Part shown: positions 58,150-64,000 of the stretch, piece by piece
Position numbering within the stretch: position 1 is the stretch's first letter
Layout: each line of letters begins with the position of its first letter
DNA from: Scalesia atractyloides
Taxonomy: Eukaryota; Streptophyta; Magnoliopsida; Asterales; Asteraceae
DNA: 64,000 nucleotides
Direction of reading: 5' to 3'
NCBI GenBank assembly: GCA_947069175.1
Contig: CAMTDV010000013.1
Coordinates: forward strand, 58,906,610-58,970,609
The notes under the pieces: generated by a model
What the model was told of the DNA's origin: nothing
Databases searched by the model: none
Seen by the model: only the letters and a program-made list of their open reading frames with translations
Program-made: the position numbers and the translations under genes

Positions 58150-59600
58150 CAAGAATATGGTGGATACACCGCTGGTACTTCCTATATATAAGTATTCTTG
58201 CCAAAGGATCAGAGGCATTATCTGGCAGTTATGAGAAGTTCCATGTAGAATTTAGTATTGTCTTGATTGAAGTTTGTTTTGTACTCACTGATTTAGCATT
58301 TATAGCATCTCATCATTTAAAAAAATTGGATTGTGTTCCATTTCTACATAGACTAACCTCTCCATCATAACAAACGAGAGAGGTATTGTCATCATTCAAA
58401 CATGTATACTATCAGAAGTAAGACTCAAGTTTTGGTTGTTGTGTTTGTTTTAGAGTCACATAGAACTAATCATAACTTGCGGATAAAGTCAATGAAAATT
58501 TGACAAGAATATGGTGGATACGCCGCTGGTACTTCCTATATATAAGTATTCTTGTCAAAGGATCAGAGGCATTATCAGGCAGTTATGAGAAGTTCCATGT
58601 AGGATTTAGTAATGTTTTGGTCGAAGTTTGTTCATCATACATTTCAACGTATTTCAATTTCATCATTTAAAGAAGTTGAGCTATGTCTCACTTCCACAAG
58701 GACTAACCTCTCCATCATAACAAACGAGAGAGGTACTGTCACCATTCAAACATGTATACTATCAGAATTAAGACTCAAGCTTTGGTTGATTGTGTTTATT
58801 TATGTATTAGAGTCACATAGAACTAATCATAACTTGCGGATAAAACCAACGAAAATTTGACAAGAATATGGTGGATACGCCGCTGGTACTTCCTATATAT
58901 AAGTATTCTTGCCAAAGGATCAGAGGCATTATCAGGCGGTTATGAGAAGTTCCATGTAGGATTTAGTATTGTTTTGGTTGAAGTTTGTGTTATACTCACT
59001 GATTTAACATTCATATCATCTCATTATTTAAAGAAATTGGATTGTGTTCCATTTTCTACATCGACTAACCTCTCCATCATAACAAACGAGAGAGGTACTG
59101 TCATCATTCAAACATGTATACTATCAGAATTAAGACTCAAGCTTTGGTTGTTGTGTTTGTTTATGTTTTAGAGTCACATAGGACTAATCATAACTTACTG
59201 ATAAAACCAATGAAAATTTGACGAGAATATGGTGGATAAGCCGCTGGCATTCCTATATATAAGTATTCTTGCCAAAGGATCAGAGGCATTATCAGACGGT
59301 TATGAGAAGTTCCATGTAGGATTTAGTATTGTCTTGGTTGAAATTTGTGTTACATTCACTGATTTAACATTCATATCACCTCATCATTGGACGCAGATAT
59401 TGGTTGTTGTGTTTATTTATGTTCTAGAGTCACATCATAGAACCAATCATAACTTACTGATAAAACCAATGAAAATTTGACAAGAATATGGTGGATACGC
59501 CGCTGGTACTTCCTATATATAAGTATTCTTGCCAAAGGATCAGAGGCATTGTCAGGCGGTTATGAGAAGTTCCATGTAGGTTGTAGTATTAGAAGTTTTG
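58063..59600. repeat. ~357-bp tandem array in place of pol
   Basis: Units start at about 58063, 58424, 58775, 59136 and 59396 (marker TCAAGCTTTGGTTG or TTGGTTGTTGTGTTT). The fourth is shortened by an internal deletion of about 100 bases and the fifth is partial. Each contains ATGGTGGATACGCCGCTGG and TCCTATATATAAGTATTC. Units look about 90 percent alike. I do not recognise the sequence. Confidence 0.9.
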
Positions 59601-59883
59601 TTTTAGGATATAACCGTATCTTTCCAAACATATCAAGACTCTTGCGCATGAAATCATATTTAGGGAATCAACTCCGCTTATCAATATTTTTACCGTAGGC
59701 AACAAAAAGCGATTCCTGTAGCAGGGTACTCAACCCTTACAAGGAACGTTACCGCCTCAAACAAAAATTTAAACTCTTACTCTTTTTCTAAGTATGTAAC
59801 TGTCAAATTAAACACCATCCTTTTTTAGACGAATATGTCACTACTTAAATTTCGGAACGAAATTTCTAAAAAGTAGGGGATAC
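59601..59883 (+). other. 3' internal end and PPT of the gag-only element
   Basis: The sequence from 59707 to 59883 is repeated at 53388-53558. AAAAAGTAGGGGATAC (59868-59883) directly precedes the 3' LTR and is the likely polypurine tract. Confidence 0.8.
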
Positions 59884-62177
59884 TGTAACATTCGTCAAAA
59901 ACCGGATTTACCAAACCCGCTCCGTTTATTAACCGAACAATCAGTTAAAAATTTCGTTGCGTATTTAATGCCCAAATTAATTTTAAACGATACATAATTA
60001 ATAAGTATATTGGAATATAAAAGTTATATTTGAAAAAGTATTAAAAATAGTGGTTTAAAAATAAAAGGCTGAAGCCGGGTTTCGAACCCGGGTCAACCAG
60101 TATTCAGCAAAGCATTAACACACACACTTCCAACCACTCCACCACTTGTATTTCTTGTTCATTATTAGAAACAATTAATTAAAATACACAAACTCGAATT
60201 CAAAATGACACGCCCAAATCATAGTCGTCGGAAATCCCGACGATTTCGCCGAGATTGGACGGTTTCTTCTGATTTAACCGACGCATTAACCTTAACATCG
60301 GTTATAACCGATGTCCAGTCCGCGACATCCGTCATAACCGCCGGAGAAATTATTGACCGACGAATCAAGTCGGTAATCGGACTAAATTCATCGATGTCTT
60401 TCCCTATAAATGCACCCTCTAACCTCGGATAGCCTTTTCGCTCACGATCACACCCATTCTCGACGAAGTATTCACTCGCCGGAAAGTTTCTGCAACTCGC
60501 CGGAAAACCGAACCCCTTCACTTCTGTGCCTTACTCTAAAAACAGAACACCTAGAGCTCATACCGAAGTCACCCACACTCACCTCAAGCTTCCTGAAGAC
60601 CTTCTGCCGTAAAATAAACGTCGCCGGAATAACCTGCTGTTATCGGAAATTTCGCCGGCGAACAGAGGATCTCTGTTCGGTATATCTTACACCTAATCTC
60701 TCTCGTTTTAATTAATCTCACATGTAGCTAATCACAACTTACTAAAGAAACTGATTATTTTTGTCAAAATAGTCGGACATCGATTCTGGTTAAGTTTAAC
60801 GAAGAAGACGAAGTACTGATATGATATACGATTAATTAAAAACATTTTATGAACGGGTTAGACACACATTCCAGTGGTGGACTGTGTGCAAACAATATGC
60901 ATAACGTCCCGAGTTCGATTCTTGACACACGCACCTTCACAGAAATAAAATGCCTTTTTTTAGGACCGAACCGGGTTAACTTCAGTAAGATGTTAAGTAT
61001 AATAAAAACCAGAATAATTACCAAGTTAGACACACAATCCAGCGGTGGACTGTGTGCCAAACTAAACCACAGGTCCCGGGTTCGAGACCTGTGGCGAGCA
61101 CCGAGTCGACACAGTAAATCCTTTTTAAATAAATGATTTTCGGATAAATTTGATTAGTATATAAATATAATTAAAAAAAGAAATATTCGGGTTAGTCACG
61201 TAGCTCAGTTGGTAGAGCTGCGTGCACGCGAACAGGAGGTCTCGGGTTCGAGTACTGCCCGGCGCATACATATATACAATAAAACCGGTCAACAAGTCAA
61301 CGGTCAAAAAAAAAGTCAACATATTTTTATTATTTTTATTTATTTATTTTATTTAAAAATCAATTAAAAATACTTAAAAATAACATTTATTTAAAGATAG
61401 AAAATAGCCTTAAACTCACAAAAATCTATCCAATAATCCTACTAAAATTGATTAATAAAATCCGCTTATTTACGAACCATTATGTTATTATCTAGGTTGG
61501 TTTCACTCGTGGTTAAATCAAACTTCGTGCGCATTCAACATCATCAACCGAAGCACCCAATGTGAGTGAATCTTAAACTCCCCTTTTTAATTACACGTTT
61601 TGGGGTGTATCATGTGTCACTAAAAATAATTCGTTTATTCAAACTCGTGCCATACCATATTATGACTTAAACTTAGAATGTAAATGTTGTTTGTAGTTAT
61701 GTATTTCATATTGTCAAGTTGTATGCAAATCATTAATTAGGCCCATCAGTTCCTCGTGGGAGACGAGTTGAGCAACGCGTGCCTCAAAACAATCTATTAT
61801 TGTATGTTGTGCTTTATCTAATATTAAGTGTTTTGTGAATAAGTTTACATCCATATTTACTCATATGTGGTTACGCACTTTATTTTATCAATTCAATAAA
61901 CTTGTACAAATGTTTTTCATAGGATTCACTCGCCAACTTTTTTTGATCAAAAAACCATTTTTGCACATGATACAGGTAAACAGGATGAAGCAAGGAAAAC
62001 ATAGGAAATGCCTTAGAAGAAAATAATGAAGTCTAGAATGATGTGTAGGACATGATGTAATTATGATTGTATGTTTCCCTTTAAATTACATGAAACGATT
62101 ATAATAAATGTCATGAGCTTTGATGATAACCCAATCATGCCTCGATCACCTTTTCCGTTGCGGGTGGGGGTGTGACA
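59884..62177 (+). mobile_element. 3' LTR of the gag-only element
   Basis: It is 2294 bases and nearly identical to 53559-55862 with small indels. It carries copies of all four modules: A at 60068-60150 (minus), B at 60857, C at 61025 and D at 61191 (plus), spaced 168 and 166 bases. It ends GTGTGACA, followed by ACCAC. Confidence 0.92.
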
Positions 62178-62182
62178 ACCAC

Positions 62183-62470
62183 GGCCCGTGCCCAATGGGA
62201 CACGGCCTCGTGTCTCTTGTCTTCTTCTGTTTGTCTTCTTCTGATCTGGGATCATGAAGGAGCACAGCCCCATGCCGACGAGGCACGGCCCCATGCCAGT
62301 CTTCGCTTGTTTTTTTTGTCTTTGGGTTGAAGCTTGGTGGGTTGTTTAGTATGTTGTCTTCCCGTCTTTCATATTATGTTGGATTTTGTCATTAATTTGT
62401 TCCTTTTTACATTTAAGCTCTTTTTATCCTGAATATCAAAAATATACAAAGAAACGCACTTTTTCCAACA
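62183..62470 (-). mobile_element. 5' LTR of Athila-3, first part
   Basis: On the minus strand it starts TGTTGGAAAAAGTGCG, as does the LTR at 31662. CACGG..CCGTG motifs lie at 62183-62300. It continues at 53319 across the gag-only insertion. Confidence 0.8.
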
Positions 62471-62544
62471 TTAGTACAAAAAAAGGTTGATTTATACCGT
62501 ATTTGATACAATTTATATCTTGCATTTGGCGCATATCATTAGTT

Positions 62545-62791
62545 TACTAAAAATTTTTCTCAAAATTAGGTTAGATTAGACGTTGACGATATTTCGGCAT
62601 TAAAAGCTCTTGTGTCCTTGGACAACCTTAGTATCTTACCATCAATATATTAGCCAACGATGGGTTCACTTGTCCTAGCGTGTTATAGAGAGTGATAGTG
62701 TTATATTGTGTTTTAGAAATTTGAAGCTTGATAAACAAGTAAAAAGTACTTTAAAATATATAAAAAATTATACTCACGCTCCATCACGTCA
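62545..62791 (+). mobile_element. 3' part of the Athila-4 5' LTR
   Basis: GACGTTGACGAT, ATTAAAAGCTCTTGTGTCC and the end CTCCATCACGTCA match the end of the LTR at 31662-33095. The left breakpoint is near 62545, so the LTR is truncated. It lies back to back with the minus-strand LTR start of Athila-3. Confidence 0.75.
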
Positions 62792-62793
62792 AG

Positions 62794-62815
62794 TTATTGG
62801 CACAGGTGCCGGGGA
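62794..62815 (+). promoter_or_regulatory. Primer binding site of Athila-4
   Basis: TTGGCACAGGTGCCGGGGAC, a few bases after the LTR end, resembles the Athila tRNA-Asp-type site. Confidence 0.75.
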
Positions 62816-62929
62816 CACAAGGATTTTAAGAAAACTTAAAATCGATGGCATAATCAATTTTTCTTTTCTTTATTTTTCTTTTTAAGTTTTTCTTTTTTCA
62901 ACATTTTTCCCGCTCTCTGTAGATACAAC

Positions 62930-63110
62930 ACGGGGTCGTGTCAAACTTATAGTATAGAAAAGAATTTGTTCTCTGGGTTACTAGAATAAAAGCACGGGCC
63001 CGTGTTATAGGAGCACGGGGCCGTGTCAAACCTCCAGCATCTGAGAACCAGAGAGTAGAAACTTTTTCTCAACAGCATGGGGTCGTGCCTTATAGACATG
63101 GGGCCATGCT
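62930..63110. repeat. CACGGGGCCGTG motifs in the Athila-4 leader
   Basis: ACACGGGGTCGTGT, GCACGGGCCCGTG, GCACGGGGCCGTGT, GCATGGGGTCGTGC and ACATGGGGCCATGC: five copies between the PBS and gag. Confidence 0.85.
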
Positions 63111-63261
63111 TGTTAATTGATCAGCATTTTTTTGTTTTTGTTCGGAGAAATTTACACCATTTCTATAATTCATAGAAAGTGTCGCTAGAAGAACCCGAGC
63201 ACTTTTTAAGAAAAAGTCTTCAAGCTAAAAACCGACAAAAAGCCTCAACCCAAAACTACCC

Positions 63262-64000
63262 ATGGCGGATCAACGTACTCTGATGGATTATCTACAGCCA
63301 AAGGTCGGTAATCTTGGAGCCGCTATTAACCTACCATATGTCGATGCTAACAATTTTGAGCATCGACCACACCTAATCTAAATGCACCAAAATTCCGCCA
63401 CCTTTCATGGCCTACCCAATGAAGATCCCCATTTACATATTACCAACTTTTTGGTATTATGTGACACCTTTCGGATCAACGTAGCCTCCAACGACGCTAT
63501 CCGGCTTCATATGTTTCCCTTTTTCCCTCAAAGACCGAGTCAAAGCTTCACTAAACACCTTCCCAAGTGGATCCGTGCACACTAGGGATGAACTTGCAAA
63601 AAATTTTCTCTACAAATATTTCCCTCCCGCTAAAATCACTAAACTTATAACCGAAATTAATTCTTACTCTCAAGACGATGGAGAATCTTTGTATGAGACA
63701 TGGGAAAAATTCAAGGAGTTATTAAGGAAATGCCCACATCATGGTCTTGAGCGTTGGCAACAAGTGTCCATTTTCTACAATAGGCTTTTACCACACACAA
63801 GGCAAACCCTTGATTCTAACTCTAGGGACTCCTTGGGAATCGACGACCCGATGAAATTATAAACCAAATTGAAGAAATTGCTCAAAACAGTTTTCAATGG
63901 CACACTCCTAGGGGTACAAAATCAATAGCCCTATGTGCCCATAAAGTGGACGAACCAACCTCATTACAAACCCAAATCGAAGCTTTAACCACAAAAATAA
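63262..64000 (+). pseudogene. Athila-4 gag, running off the window
   Basis: The ATG at 63262 is the first after the leader and starts MADQRTLMDYLQP. After an in-frame stop (63379-63381) come FHGLPNEDPHLHITNFLVLC and DAIRLHMFPFF, the Athila gag core. A frameshift near 63560 leads to KYFPPAKITKLITEI and LRKCPHHGLERWQQVSIFYN. The rest of the element lies beyond the window. Confidence 0.8.

Larger units (their letters stand above)
53320..62177 (+). mobile_element. Gag-only Tekay-like element (TR-GAG type) with three LTR ends
   Basis: It is bounded by an exact target duplication ACCAC (53315-53319 and 62178-62182). Order: first ~68 bases of an LTR (53320-53387), a 171-base copy of the internal 3' end (53388-53558), a full LTR (53559-55862), PBS, gag, a 357-bp tandem array in place of pol, the internal 3' end with PPT, and a full LTR (59884-62177). 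The two full LTRs look almost identical, so this is probably among the youngest insertions here. It lacks protease, RT and integrase and would need a helper. The LTRs contain four tRNA-like modules each. Confidence 0.9.

Noticed and set aside
58146..59698. Repeated open frames of 70-100 residues (reading RIWWIRRWYFLYIS) in the 357-bp array
   Set aside because: They begin at TTG rather than ATG, end at variable points, match no known family and are a by-product of the tandem repeat.
1..64000. Endogenous pararetrovirus
   Set aside because: All RT pieces have copia or Athila signatures with LTRs, PBS and integrase; no movement-protein or coat-protein zinc-finger arrangement typical of caulimovirids was found.

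Overview
This window is repeat-dominated plant nuclear DNA. I found no intact host gene. The composition is AT-rich, the retroelements are long, nested and full of frameshifts, and several protein families (a copia 3' ORF family, Athila gag-pol with a 3' ORF, a Tekay-like gag) are ones I associate with Asteraceae genomes such as lettuce, sunflower and Tanacetum. The family-level placement is inference from memory; no database search was possible.

Layout. 1-1.27 kb: decayed Ty1/copia RT-RNase H and a polypurine tract. 1.5-4.9 kb: a minus-strand Tekay-like solo LTR. 5.6-9.5 kb: the 3' end of a second copia element, made of an array of CCGGATT half-palindromes, a decayed non-pol 3' ORF (aORF-1), PPT and LTR. 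9.6-14.1 kb: AT-rich, a possible MITE. 14.1-24.9 kb: an RPA70-like OB-fold/zinc-finger pseudogene split inside an exon by a 9.7-kb copia element (copia-2, minus strand) with both LTRs, PBS, gag, a protease-to-RNase H internal deletion and its own 3' ORF (aORF-2). 24.9-28.5 kb: very AT-rich with a 5-unit tandem array. 28.5-31.6 kb: a candidate solo gypsy LTR. 31.7-33.1 kb: an Athila-type LTR. 33.1-62.5 kb: a nested stack. A minus-strand Athila element (Athila-3) is interrupted by a 13.8-kb plus-strand Athila (Athila-2, TSD ATATG), and its 5' LTR is interrupted by an 8.9-kb gag-only Tekay-like element (TR-GAG type, TSD ACCAC). 62.5-64 kb: the start of another Athila (Athila-4) with PBS and gag, running off the window.

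Three themes deserve attention. First, the LTR of the gag-only element carries four tRNA-like modules with Pol III A/B boxes, each followed by a T-run; three of them form a regular 169-bp register. Second, several unrelated retroelement families each carry their own short palindromic motif, repeated in the LTR upstream of the TATA box, in the 5' leader, and/or just upstream of the 3' ORF. Third, in copia-2 the 3' ORF appears to have its own promoter, built like the LTR promoter (palindrome array plus TATA), a leader exon and an intron. The copia aORF-1 and the Athila 3' ORF also begin directly after a splice-acceptor-like AG. Together these suggest that non-pol 3' ORFs in these elements are expressed from separate or spliced transcripts.
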